Shown in pieces: positions 11,326 to 22,402 of a stretch of DNA of 64,000 bases. Source of the stretch: Cyrtodaria siliqua (lineage: Eukaryota; Mollusca; Bivalvia; Adapedonta; Hiatellidae); the NCBI GenBank assembly GCA_037043455.1, contig JAWPHD010001442.1, positions 124,001-188,000 of the forward strand, read 5' to 3'. Numbering within the stretch: the first letter of the stretch is position 1; the number at the start of each line of letters is the position of its first letter. Under the pieces are notes generated by a model that did no database searches, was not told the origin of the DNA, and saw only the letters and a program-made list of their open reading frames with translations. Made by a program: the position numbers and the translations under genes.

Positions 11326-12402
11326 TCATGTGAAAAAAACCGTAGAATAGTGAACCGAACCGCATATGAAGGTGTGTTGTGTATATTTTGGTTTAGGCGA
11401 TTTTCGTTGTATGTATGTGTATTAAAGTGTATGCATATATGTGTATGCATATGTATGTATGAGCATATATATGCTTACGTGTGTGTATCAGTGTATGTTT
11501 GCGTATGGTACCCGATGATGCCACCTACTGTACTTGTAATATATGTACTATGTCAAACACTATTACACTAAGTATAATTGGTCGTATGCTGTGTTAGTTA
11601 TATTTGATATTTGAATCTCCCTCATATGTTGTTTGTTGATTACACTGTGTCCCTTGCTTTGTAAAACTGTAGACAACACTTGTTTATACACATACCTATG
11701 AACTAGAACACATGTGTTGGTATGATGTCTGAACTACGATGTTCAAGTAACATTGAATCATGCAGTAGCAACTAATATACTGAGCAAAATAAATTTAGAA
11801 CAAAAACGCATGTTATTTCCATAGACGAGAATGTTCGGGGTCAATGGTAAAATGACATAGTTATGACCAATAATAATGCTACAAAGTCATTTGTAAACAA
11901 AGTCGTTGATAAAAAAAATAAAGCAAATATGATGGGAACATACTTTTATAGGCTATCGAAAATCGTTCTCGTTTCCATGAAAATGGAGGTAATTTTAAAA
12001 TTACAAAATTTAAAACGTTTTTTTTTTTTGAGAATAATAATCGTCTGTGAACACATTTCAGCGTCTTTTAAACAATGACAGAATGGGCAATTGTTGCCAA
12101 TGCCAAACATAAACTTTGTTCAAAGCAATACGTTTGTATAACGAAATAAGTTGTTTTTAATATATCGGAGGTAACTCTGATACTTAGAAAATAATAAAAT
12201 ACCCATTTTTTGAAAATCACATCCTTTAGCATTTCTAATATCTTCAAACAATTATATCAATGTTGATATGTTTAATGTATGTACCTAAAATGTCGTGCTC
12301 AACTTTTTTTGTTCAGTATATGTGTAAGTTACTAACTGCTTACATTAGCACTGAGTATATTTAGACTTTCCTCGCACAATTTAGCCATTGGAAATAGTAG
12401 AT
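11326..12402 (+). other. TLR A 3' UTR / downstream non-coding
   Basis: There is no gene here. The region holds a TATG/TGCATA-rich alternating purine-pyrimidine stretch (11400-11510) and a possible polyadenylation signal AATAAA at 11788-11793. The signal is conserved in unit B (31292-31297) but reads ACTAAA in unit C near 55068. The region is duplicated in the other units with only scattered differences. Confidence 0.5.
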
Positions 12403-12861
12403 GGTCATATACCACTATTGCATTTCCCAGGCCTCCATTATAGCCTTTTGGCCTACAAACCCTATTCCTATAACCAAACGTAGGTAATATAACTAACTTT
12501 TTTTAAAGAACTATATTAGAGACACTTAAAAATGACCTGCAAATTGGGGATAATCTGATGCTTACAGCCTCTAATATTTCACTCAAGGTGGGCACCCCCA
12601 GAATGGCAGTAAAGAAAGTTTACCTTTTGCAAATATACTCTCCGTACAATTGTATCCATAACAATGCAAATTTCAGTCAGCATATCCTAAATCAACATGT
12701 TTTTTATGAAAATATAATAGTTTGATGTTTTATGGGGATTTGTTATGATTTGGATATTTTAATCCAATCAGAATCTACCTTACAATCTGACTATATGCCC
12801 TAATAGACCCTTTACTTTTTTCAACCGATCAGAAGGCCTAAATCAATAGTGGTATCTGACC
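12403..12861. mobile_element. MITE-like TIR element in TLR A 3' flank
   Basis: Imperfect terminal inverted repeats: GGTCATATACCACTATTG at the left and CAATAGTGGTATCTGACC at the right, with AGGCCT just inside each. Flanking AGAT on both sides may be the target duplication. There is no coding frame. The element is present at the same place in units B (about 31928-32381) and C (55681-55967, internally deleted), so it predates the duplications. Confidence 0.7.
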
Positions 12862-15374
12862 AGATATCTTAATATCCCGCGAGAAAAAATGGAAAGGTAT
12901 ACAATGTACCCAAAATATAGTAGACAACGAATACTATTTCTTGCTTGTATGTCCAGTTTAAGACTTAAGACAGAACTATTTTAAACCTTACTTTTGCAGA
13001 TGGCCCGCGATGAACAAATTTGATGCGTTAATGTCTAATAACTCGAACATAACAATTATTCACTTTTCAAAATATGTTTATTATGCATTTAAAATTCGAA
13101 ATGAAACGCAAGTTAAATTTCTTTAACACATTTCAACCCGTTTTCCATTAAAAAGCTATACGCTTCTCTGTAAGCTTCGATATAGATTTTGTAAACCGTC
13201 GTGTTTTTTTCTTCTTAATTCCTCATATTGTTTGATGTTCTCACTGTACTGTATATGCATAGTGTGTAGGCTATACACGTTGTACTGAATGTATAATGCG
13301 GAATAAAGTTATTCGATTTTATTTTATTTTATTTTACCAGCTGTATACTAGTATATATCGTATTGTAAAATGTGTTCTCGGCCATGACATGGTCAATTGC
13401 TCTGGTACTGTTGATAGATAGTTATTGTTTTGCAAATCCTTACATATGCGTAACTGTTCTACATACCCGCTATTATTTTCAGACGTGTCATTTCATTATT
13501 GGTATTGATGTGCATGCTTTTTATTCTCATCTCTTATGGTTTCAAATACACCCAATAAAAAAAAATAAAAAAATATTTACATTGTTTGTTTGTTTTTGTT
13601 TCCGGTTGTATTGTTGTATGTTATTTCGGTATTTTAAATGGTAAATATAGTTATTCCTTTCATTTATTAGTTCTCGATCTTTGAATTAATTGAATTTGAT
13701 TATTATAGTACTTCTGTCTTAATTACCCGACCTCAATCGATGTAAACTGCCTCCACATTTTTGCAATCTGGAAGATTCAGGTTATCTTTTATTCGTTGCT
13801 TTACTTATTGTTCGCACACCATCTCTGCCTTTATTAAATTGACGCTCTTGAGCGAAATTTGGCCACACCCAAAAGGTATTAGATAGTACATAGTCATATA
13901 GGGAAACAATGAACAGCCTTCTTCTCTGAAATCACTAAACGGGGATCTCTCACGTATTGCTTTTAGCATTTTGTGTCGCCAGCGTAGCATGGCAGACACT
14001 TATGGTTTACTTTGTCCGTCGTCTGTCGTCCGTCGTCCGTCACACTTTAACCTGCAACCTAGCATTAGCCATTACTTGAGAAGTATTTGACCTATGTTTA
14101 TAAAACTTCACGCACATGTTCATTTTACTGCAAGGAATGTCGTTAAACATGTCCAATAACTCTGACTTATTTGGCGGAGTTATGCCTAACCCCGCCCCCG
14201 CCTTTATTTTATTTTTTCATAAAACTTTAACCTGCAACCTAACCAAGCTTGTAATTAGAATTAGCACACGGCAGGCGACACAAGTGTTCCGTGGAACACC
14301 CTTCTAGTTTAAAAGTCTTTGGTGTGACCCGGCCGGGGATCGTACTCACGACCTTCCGCACGCTTACGGTCATATTGGGTCAGCATGCGTTTTTTATGTT
14401 ATTTTGTTCTTACCCTGAACCATTCTTACATGGAGGATGAGCCTGGCATGTTCGTGTCTGTTAGGTGCCATATAACCTTTCATGTGTTGGTGCGCCTTAA
14501 AACCCAATTCAATTATCAGTTCTTACATCAGTTGACGGAGGGTGTCATATATGACACAGTACGTTGTTACCTATGATGTACAGATGACAACGACTGATTC
14601 GGATTCAGGGTCTGACCCTTAATTCACCCTGCAGTCAGAGGTATATGTCAAATTAACTAAAGCAAACATGTAATCCTCAGTTTTCAATAGTTTTAATGAA
14701 ATGTCTTACATGCTATAAGTAATGATATATCCACACACATTGGAACGGGGTTTGAGATGTGATATAAGGGTCTCCTCCGTGGGGAGGGGGGTTATGTTTA
14801 TATGCAATACTTGATGTTTATATGGGCTCAGCGTGCAATTGTTTTGTTTCCTCGAACCCTGAGCTCGCCTGGATCAGTTTAAGGAGGGTGTTTACATTTG
14901 GCACAATGGTTGCCTTAGATATGTGTAGATAACAACGAAAGCTTCCAGGGTCTGACCCCTATGGCCAGAGGTTAGGCTCAAACGTTCATATTCGCCAAAA
15001 TGAACATTACAGTCACATTGTAATACTAAAGCTTTCAAAGACATTGCATTAACCATTTTGAAAACTGTAGATGTTATGTTGACTTTGGTGAATTTGACCT
15101 TTCAACCTTGACCTCTGCACATATGGGCCCGACCCTGAATTCGAAAACGGCATTGTCATCAATATCTCCTAGACAGCCGTTGTGCCAAATATGAGCACCT
15201 TCCTTCAACTGATGTAGGAGGAGTTAAGGGTACTTCATGCTTATCCCGTATGACCATACGTCCCGTTCCCCGGGGATGAGAATACATATATAAAATCGTA
15301 AATCCCGTTCCATATTATATACGTATACCAATTGAAGGACGCTTAGTGGTTACCTAGAAAAGTACTTACTTACT
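12862..15374. other. Non-coding duplicated 3' flank, unit A
   Basis: I see no gene. The stretch includes GGAATAAAGTTATTCG followed by a (TTTTA)n-like run at 13298-13337, a repeated CTTTAACCTGCAACCTA motif (about 14046 and 14225), and low-complexity A/T. Its counterparts are 32382-35275 and 55968-59090. Homology to the other units stops near 15356, where it is joined directly to LINE sequence; the 36-bp array and AC satellite expected there are missing. Confidence 0.7.
14428..14524 (+). mobile_element. Short SINE-like insertion specific to unit A
   Basis: About 90 bp are present here but absent from units B and C. They are flanked by TTCTTACAT on both sides, a likely 9-bp target duplication. 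The 3' part, GTTGGTGCGCCTTAAAACCC followed by AATTCAATT, recurs in reverse orientation at about 16935-17010, so this is a dispersed family. It probably represents a truncated SINE or LINE tail. No RNA polymerase III promoter boxes were identified. Confidence 0.6.
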
Positions 15375-16360
15375 CGGCCCCATGGGCCTATAAGTCACTT
15401 TTAAATAATGCAAAAGTATTAGTACAAATACTATCGTCCTCACATTTGCAACACCCGTCTTACCAAGAACAATAAAGGTGGCATATCTGCAATTACATGT
15501 TGACGCCTACATTCCAAACCCGTTACGTTGCTACAATTGCCAAGCCTTTGGGCAACACAAGTCCAGGTGTACTAAAGAAGAACTTTGTGGTAAATGTGGC
15601 GAGTGTGCATTCAAGCATAACGAACCAGATTGTCCTTGTCGGTGAACAATAAACTCCATTCCATTAAACCGTTACTCGGAGAATGGCGTCCTTCTAGTAG
15701 ACCCATTCGTCGAGAGGAAGTTGTCATAGCCAGGGTCAGGATAGGGCATACGCGCTGTACTCATTCATATGTATTACAAGGTGAGCATTTGCCAGAATGT
15801 ATACCCTGTTTTGCACCGTTAACGGTCAAACATATCTTGTTGGAATGTGTAGACTTTGATCCTATGCGACAAAGACACTACACAGTTATTTGATACTATA
15901 GATTTTAGTCTTGTTTTATTTTAGATTTCCTTAAAGAAATCAGACTTTATAAATCAATATATTTTTTCCTATATATATTTATATCTATCTGTCTGTCTGT
16001 CTGTCTGTCTGTCGATACTGCAGCACCCTCATTCGAAGATTATGTGCACTTGTTTACAAGCCCGTTGGCGGGCATTTGTTGATTTACAAACATATCTTGT
16101 TGGAATGTGTAGACTTTGATCCTATGCGACAAAGACACTACACAGTTATTTGATACTATAGATTTTAGTCTTGTTTTATTTTAGATTTCCTTAAAGAAAT
16201 CAGACTTTATAAATCAATATAATATTTTCCTATATATATTTATATCTATCTATCTGTCTGTCTGTCTGTCTGTCTGTCGATACTGCATCACCCTCTTTTG
16301 AAGATTATGTGCACTTGTTTACAAGCCCGTTGGCGGCCATTTGTTGATTTACATATACAT
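15375..16360 (+). mobile_element. Internally deleted LINE copy B, 5' portion
   Basis: The copy starts with the same CGGCCCCATGGGCCTATAAG as copies A and C, carries the ORF1 first knuckle CYNCQAFGQHKSRC and CGKCGECAFKHNEPDC, then jumps at about 15635 straight to the ORF2 C terminus (LSVNNKLHSIKPLLGEW, CIPCFAPLTVKHILLEC). The whole EN-RT-RNase H region is gone. It keeps 13 bp of the first knuckle that copies A and C both lack. It is interrupted at 16360 by a 7.94-kb element and resumes at 24300. Confidence 0.85.
15826..16348 (+). repeat. Tandem duplication (about 260 bp x2) in LINE copy B
   Basis: 15826-16086 and 16087-16348 are near-identical direct repeats of the ORF2 C-terminal and 3' region. 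Both carry two extra blocks not in copies A or C: about 40 bp around TGTTTTATTTTAGATTTCC, and a block with (TCTG)n at about 15989-16012 and 16254-16278. Confidence 0.85.
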
Positions 16361-16570
16361 GTTATGCGCAAAATAAGAATATGGACAAATCCGGAATTGC
16401 TCTGCGCAAAGTAAGAATTCTTAAAATGCGCGGCATTATCGGAATTCTCAAATTGCGCGGTTCAATTCCGGAATAGTCCTTGCGCAAAGTAGGAATTGGG
16501 GCAAAGTAAGAATATGTTCGTTATCGTCAGTGCGCAAAATAGGAAATGGAACAAAGTAGGAATACTTTCG

Positions 16571-18229
16571 TTAATCATATTTGCGAGTATACACTTTGAT
16601 TTTTGTTTGCTTCATTCAAATAGTCAACATATCAGCAGTATATTAGTATAAGAAATTCTAAAGTAAAGTAGCTATTTAATCCATAAAATATGATGCATAT
16701 GTCAGTAGGTAAATCTAAAGAAGCTAAAACAATTTTATTTTGAATCATGCGTACGTATAGTTAAAATCACTAACATACTGTGATGTAGTTTGCTAAAAAG
16801 ACAATACAAATACTTAAATGTGTGTGTTTACGTGGGTGTTCTTACATACCGATTAGGATATCCGCGTTTTACATTCCGGATAGAAAGTATTTTCTTGCAT
16901 TCGGGATAAGGCTTTCCGCGTTTATCTTTGAATTGAATTGGATTTTAAGGCGCACCAACATATGAAAGGTTATCTGACATCTAACAGGAATGAAAATTCC
17001 AGGCTCATCCTCCACTTCCATCAAGATAAAATATGTAGAATGGGCCTAGAACCTTCTTACCTGCAGAACTGCAGAGTTGCTGCCATTTACGATGGAGTCA
17101 CGTTTCCACGTTTGCGTACGCGGTGTCATGACCTTGAATGAGCATGGTAAAAAATGAAAAAAATAAAATGAATGGGGGGTGGAGTGGGGGTGGGGGTCCT
17201 ACCTCTGCATGTGATGGTGTGTTTGCAGCGGTTGTATTCTACCCCGGCAACCTCACGTGGATGGATGCAGGAATATTCGTAATCGCTAAATATTAAATTA
17301 ATAACTAACTCAGAACACAATAATAACTAACGTTGCGACGTAATAACTAACGTTGCGACGTTGAGTGATGGCGTCAGTAAACTGACTTAAAATGTAATAA
17401 ATAGATTAATTAACTGCCCGAATCGATTATTGGATCTTTCACTCGATGGTAGACGTGTTTTGTTTTTTTCACTCACTCTCATACGCTCGTTCATGAAAAG
17501 AACCACACGTCTATACCACTCTTGAAGGATTTCCCTATAATCCATTCCAGCATTTAAATAATCTCTATATATCGATGGTCTAGAATTGTAACGTCGTAAG
17601 TGAAAAATCATAGTTTTTAGGAAAGTGAAAAAAACGGACTGACAGTAACAACTGTGTGAATTATCTTTACAATCTCATATGACATAAGCTGTAGTTTGCT
17701 TTCTCATAAAACAAAGTATTTGTTATTTCAAAAAAGAAATTGACTTTGTAATCTGAGCAATTGCACGACCTTAATATGTTATTAAATATTCGGAAAGGAA
17801 GATGTTCATTAAAAAGTTGTATCCGGCAGTTAGACCTTTTAAAATATGGTAAAAGCGATTATTAAACCACTGTAAGTGCCTTATAAAAGCTTGCTAGTCC
17901 ATGCTACACTGTTGGTCGAAATGGGAACATGCGTGTGATGACAACATTACAATATATATATTAGAAAATGTTCTATTTTTTAAAGTTAAATCAAACGGAT
18001 ATAAAAAAGACATGCTCATTATTATAAATGTAATTAAATAGTAATGATCACTTAACATACAAATAGTATTAATTTAATTAAATAGTAATGGTAACGTAAC
18101 ATACAAATAGAGACACGAATTATGTTTCAAATTAATTGTTGCAACAATTATAACATTTACTAACAGAGAACTGGGAGTTGTATTCACTAATGAAAAGAAA
18201 ACTAATCAATCACGAACAAACACTAAAAC
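16571..18229. other. AT-rich interior of the 7.94-kb element, no gene recognised
   Basis: No supported gene. It includes a reverse-orientation copy of the short SINE-like repeat (about 16935-17010), a G-rich patch at 17173-17197, and two short minus-strand open stretches (17200-17290 and 17440-17590) that look faintly exon-like but lack any recognisable domain. Confidence 0.5.
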
Positions 18230-18584
18230 ATGGTCCTATACCCTCTGTAGTCTATAACGTTACATTGTATTTCACTTACCCTTTATATCCTTACGTATTA
18301 GGTCCCCATACCCTATATATTCGTACATACTATGTTCCCTTGTCCTATTTATCTTGACATAGTGTGTCCCCGCAACCTTTGTATGTTACATTGTATTTCC
18401 CCGTACCCTCTGTATCCCTACACATTATGACCCCATAGCCTATATGTCCTTACATATTATGTTCCCATATCCTGTATATCCTTACATATTATGTCCCCAT
18501 AACCTCTATATTCTTACATTGTATGTCCCCGTACTCTCTGTAACCTTACATATTATGTCCCCATACCCTATATACTAGTATTAT
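18230..18584. repeat. About 32-bp minisatellite (CCCCATACCCTATATATCC), array 1
   Basis: Degenerate tandem units of about 30-32 bp with the core CCCCATACCCTATATATCC plus TTACATATTATGT. The family continues at 19212-19475 and 20925-21510, interrupted by other insertions. No coding meaning. Confidence 0.85.
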
Positions 18585-18723
18585 AGGTTATTGAATTTGT
18601 ATGGCTAAATATTACTTGGAACTCGTTGTTTTGGCAAAGGACGACGAGCGACGAGCTTGCGAGTCGTCCTGCGCCAAAACAACGAGTTCCAAGTAATATT
18701 TAGCCATACAAATTCAATAACCT
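18585..18723. repeat. Perfect 51-bp hairpin (foldback)
   Basis: Arms 18585-18635 and 18673-18723 are exact inverted copies over 51 bp (left arm starts AGGTTATTGAATTTG). Inside, AGGACGAC and GTCGTCCT form a further short stem. The whole would fold into a long cruciform or hairpin. It stands next to a second inverted repeat pair at 18726/19211 and was inserted into the 32-bp minisatellite. Confidence 0.93.
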
Positions 18724-18725
18724 TT

Positions 18726-19211
18726 TTATTGTATACTTTCATATTGTTTTCGATCAATGTTAATTGTATGACTATTACTTTTCATTGTATTTGTGTTATT
18801 TTTTATAGCTTTCGATGGAATTCCTATCTTGCCATTCAGTTTCATTTTGTGCGGATGATTTTTTTTTGCGCGAAAACGACGTCGACGTCGGATGACGTCA
18901 TTAAAAACAAAAAGCGATTTTCTAAAGTTTGTTTACCATTCGATAACGTTAAAAACAGTGGGTGAGTGACCATTTCAATTATTTTATCAATTTTTGCCAT
19001 AACAGGTTGAAAAAAAAACACGTATTTTTTTGTTGACACTATAGGAAGGATTCCGTTATTTTTATTTGAAAGTAGTTCCTTATTTCTATTTCGCGGCTCT
19101 TAGCAAGCATGAGCAAAAGTTCCCGTGCAATATCAATGTGTGCAATATCGTAGAATATTGCACACTTAGCTCAATGCAAACTAAACGGGACAATATGAAA
19201 GTATACAATAA
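18726..19211. mobile_element. Small TIR element inside the minisatellite
   Basis: 22-bp perfect terminal inverted repeats: TTATTGTATACTTTCATATT at 18726 and its complement ending at 19211. The interior has GACGTCGACGTC and TGACGTCA (18893-18900), plus a small palindrome TGCAATAT/ATATTGCA near 19139-19162. The minisatellite resumes immediately at 19212. A non-autonomous DNA element is the simplest reading. Confidence 0.72.
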
Positions 19212-19475
19212 TCTTATATATTATGTCCCCATACCCTATATATCTTTAAATATTATGTCCCAATACTCTACATATTCTTACATATTACGTCCCCATACCC
19301 TCTATATCATTTAATACTTTGTCCCCATACCCTATATTATATCATTACATATTATGTCCCCATACCCTCTATATCTTTACATATTATGTCTCCATAGCCT
19401 ATATATAGTATGTCCCATACCCTCTATAGCATTACATAGTATGTCACCATACCCTCTATATTCTTATGTGCCCAT
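19212..19475. repeat. About 32-bp minisatellite, array 2
   Basis: Continuation of the CCCCATACCCTATATATC family after the inserted TIR element. It ends near TTCTTATGTGCCCATACAGG. Confidence 0.85.
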
Positions 19476-19756
19476 ACAGGCGCGTAGCTACGCGTAAGCG
19501 CTGTAGGCACAGGCCTGCATATAATTGAATGATTTAACATTCTGAAACAATTGAGAATGTAATAAAATATGAGAGGATGGTGGGGGTGCGGAGGGCATAC
19601 TGTATGCAACATTTAAAATCTAACAGCATTTCAGTTCTATAATAACTAAAAACGATCATATCTGTAACAACAGCGTGTCGGCAAAACATTGTTTGTTTGG
19701 AATTATACATATGCAGAACATAAATAATTCGAAAGGCATGTGTTCTTTTTAAAGAT

Positions 19757-19796
<40 letters not shown>

Positions 19797-20924
19797 ACCC
19801 CCACGCCCCCTGGATGAAATGATTGATCGTAACTCACTCTTAACTGTTTTACTAAGAGTATATGTAAGAGTTGATGCAAGTTAGGTAACACCATAATTAA
19901 GACATTGTAGTAAGCTGCGACTAAATGGAGATAGACAGACATAAACACTTACAGACGTTCTGATGGGTGGATGTTCGGATGAATGGATGGACAGACATGT
20001 ATACCTGCTTCTTATTTAACACTTAAATAGTTTTATTTTTTTACAAAATTTATATGAACAGCCTGTCGCAATTGGTTTACAATATCAACATCATACACAA
20101 TGGGTGCATTATTTTAAAACATGGTTGTAAGTTCGTTTATAGACGGGACATAAACACCTTGACATGTTCAATGACGTGATAAATACTAGACGGTAAACTA
20201 TATCAGCTGTTTATGTTCTTAAAACATTAAGATTGAAAATAATTAAGCCTTATATCATACAAATGTCTAATCCTGAATGTGTACGGCAAAATCGTATGTA
20301 ATCATAACATCTCCAAAATATATATCACAATTATTAAAATGTGATATAATAGTTAACTAAAACAGAGCTTTATTTCAACTAGTTCATAATGCAACCTCCA
20401 CTTAGAAAAGTACCTACTATTCAAACTGCGTAGATGAAATATTGTAAAATATCAATTTACCGACTATCTTTTGAAAATGTAAATCTATTCAATTCGTAAC
20501 CGGACGTTTAATTTGATATGTCTGGCTTTAAATTAGAGAGCGACGTTAATAATGCATATCTTTTAGTGCATTTTGAAAGCCCCATTGTGAAAAGATCTGA
20601 GTGCAAGAGATTGTATTACCTTCAAAATAATGACACAGGTTAAATATCCACAAAATCAAACACGTGTCACTTTAACGAGATTATATCATAATTATCATAA
20701 ATATTTTCAGTTCCCAAAATAAAAAATATGACTAAAATATTTCGCAAGTAGCTTAAGTCATATTAAATAGTTTGAAAACTTAAAGTTGAAGACCAGAATA
20801 AGACCAACGTCTCTTTTGTGTTAGGCGAATGCGTGGAGACAACAGTCAGAACTCGAATTGACTCTACTGAGTTATGTGGGTGAGAAAGCTCTGTATGTAC
20901 GTTGTGCGTTCCTTATCTCATATA
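19476..20924. other. AT-rich stretch with 35-C run, no gene
   Basis: No gene recognised. An uninterrupted run of 35 C residues lies at 19762-19796. Short TGGATG-rich repeats occur at 19960-19995. The rest is AT-rich and featureless to the eye. Confidence 0.6.
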
Positions 20925-21510
20925 TATCCTTATATAATATGTCAACGCACTCTCTATATACTTATCATAATATATATTATCCCCATACCCTATATATCCT
21001 TACATATCATATCCCCATACCTTATATATCCTTATGCAATATATCCCCATACCCTCTATATAATATAGAGGGTATGGTAACATATTATATAGGGATATAT
21101 AGGATATGTGGATATTATACTTACATAATAACTGTATCCCCATTCGCTATATGTCCTTGCATAATATTCCTATACCCTCTATATCCTTACATAATATGTC
21201 CCCGTACTCTCTATATACTTATATATTATAACCCCATGAATACCCTTTATATCCTTACATAATATGTCCCCGTACTCTCTAAATGCTTTCGTAATATGCC
21301 TACGTACTCTCTATATCCTTCATATTATGTCACCGTACCCTTTATATATTTACATAGTATATCTACATACTCTATGTATCTTTTAATACACAATATTCCC
21401 CCGTATCATTTGTATGTCCCCATACCTTGTATATCTTTACTGAGGATGCCCCCGTACTATCTTTACATACATTCTATGTCCCAATGTCCACATACCCTCA
21501 TATACGTGCA
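20925..21510. repeat. About 32-bp minisatellite, array 3, with an inversion point
   Basis: Units of the same family as arrays 1 and 2. At about 21047-21075 the array turns on itself: CATACCCTCTATATA is followed directly by ATATAGAGGGTATG, a palindrome. A short piece of inverted units follows before the normal orientation resumes. Confidence 0.8.
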
Positions 21511-21730
21511 TATTATCTTATTTCATTCGATAGAAGTGGAAAAGAAAGTCGTAGCAGTTGTACATTTACATGCAAGCTTAAGAATAATAAGGTCGTATCT
21601 ACCATTTAAGACCCAACTGTTTATAAATATTAAGGTCGTATCTACCACTTACAACCTTGTATGATTATAGCCTTGTAGTTTCGACCTTTTTGCAAAATAT
21701 AGCACATCTGCTACACTGAGAGAAAAATAA

Positions 21731-22052
21731 TCCATCATGAGTTATCCAAATCTCACCCTCGAGATCAGAACTGTAACCAGGAACTCGGCAGAGCCTCGTC
21801 CCTGGTTGCCATTCTGACCCCTCGGGTGAGCTTTCCCTATGTTACATATTTGTCTGTGATTTGTATAGAAAATACTGGAATAGAAAAGTTATAACCAGTG
21901 TTTTTGAGATACGGAAAATATTTCACTCGGGAGAGAAATGGTTCCCGATATAAGAACGAGGGCGAAGCAGCACTCGTTCTTATATCGGGACAATTTATCT
22001 CCCTTGGGATATATTTCCCGTATTGGTTATTAAACTCGATACTCATGATGGA
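21731..22052. mobile_element. Foldback element with nested arms
   Basis: Outer inverted repeats TCCATCATGAG (21731) and CTCATGATGGA (22042-22052) enclose an inner pair at 21944-21960 and 21973-21989 (CCCGATATAAGAACGAG and complement, 17 bp perfect), extended imperfectly to about 21909-22026. No coding potential. It resembles the foldbacks at 18585 and 63329 in design, not in sequence. Confidence 0.75.
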
Positions 22053-22179
22053 TTCTTATAATATTTATGGGTAAAGATAAAAGTCACGCGCGCATCAACA
22101 TGTTAACATGTAGGACAACATGGAAAATGTTAGTAGACGGCAACGTCAACGTGCGACATGTGTCTGAGATGCAAGATAG

Positions 22180-22402
22180 AGAAAGAAAGAGAAAGGAAGA
22201 TGAATGAATGAATGAATGAATGAATGAATGAATGAATGAATGAATGAATGAATGAATGAATGAATAAAGGAATGGAATGGAATGGAACGAACGAACGAAC
22301 GGACGAACGAAAGAACGAACGAACGAACGAACGGAACGAACGAACGAACGAACGAACGAACGAACGAACGATCGATCGATCGATCGATCGATCGAACGAA
22401 CG
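22180..22402. repeat. Compound tetranucleotide microsatellite
   Basis: Successive blocks of GAAA, (TGAA)n, GGAAT, (CGAA)n with interruptions, and (ATCG)n. Every frame on both strands is open for a while, giving Arg/Ser/Phe- or Asn/Glu/Arg-rich reading artefacts. Confidence 0.95.

Noticed and set aside
13372..13644. 90-codon frame in the TLR 3' flank (also at 33383 and 56473)
   Set aside because: It is present in all units because the DNA is duplicated, but its length and C terminus change with indels, and it is T-rich low complexity.
17200..17611. Two exon-like minus-strand stretches (about 17203-17285 with several Cys; about 17440-17590)
   Set aside because: Possible splice sites are present (TATTTAG acceptor, GTAGGA and GTGAGTG donors), but the phases do not join and no domain is recognisable. 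Not enough to call a gene.
19066..19314. 82-codon frame starting MKVVPYFYF
   Set aside because: It runs from a TIR element into the 32-bp minisatellite and is not conserved elsewhere in the window.
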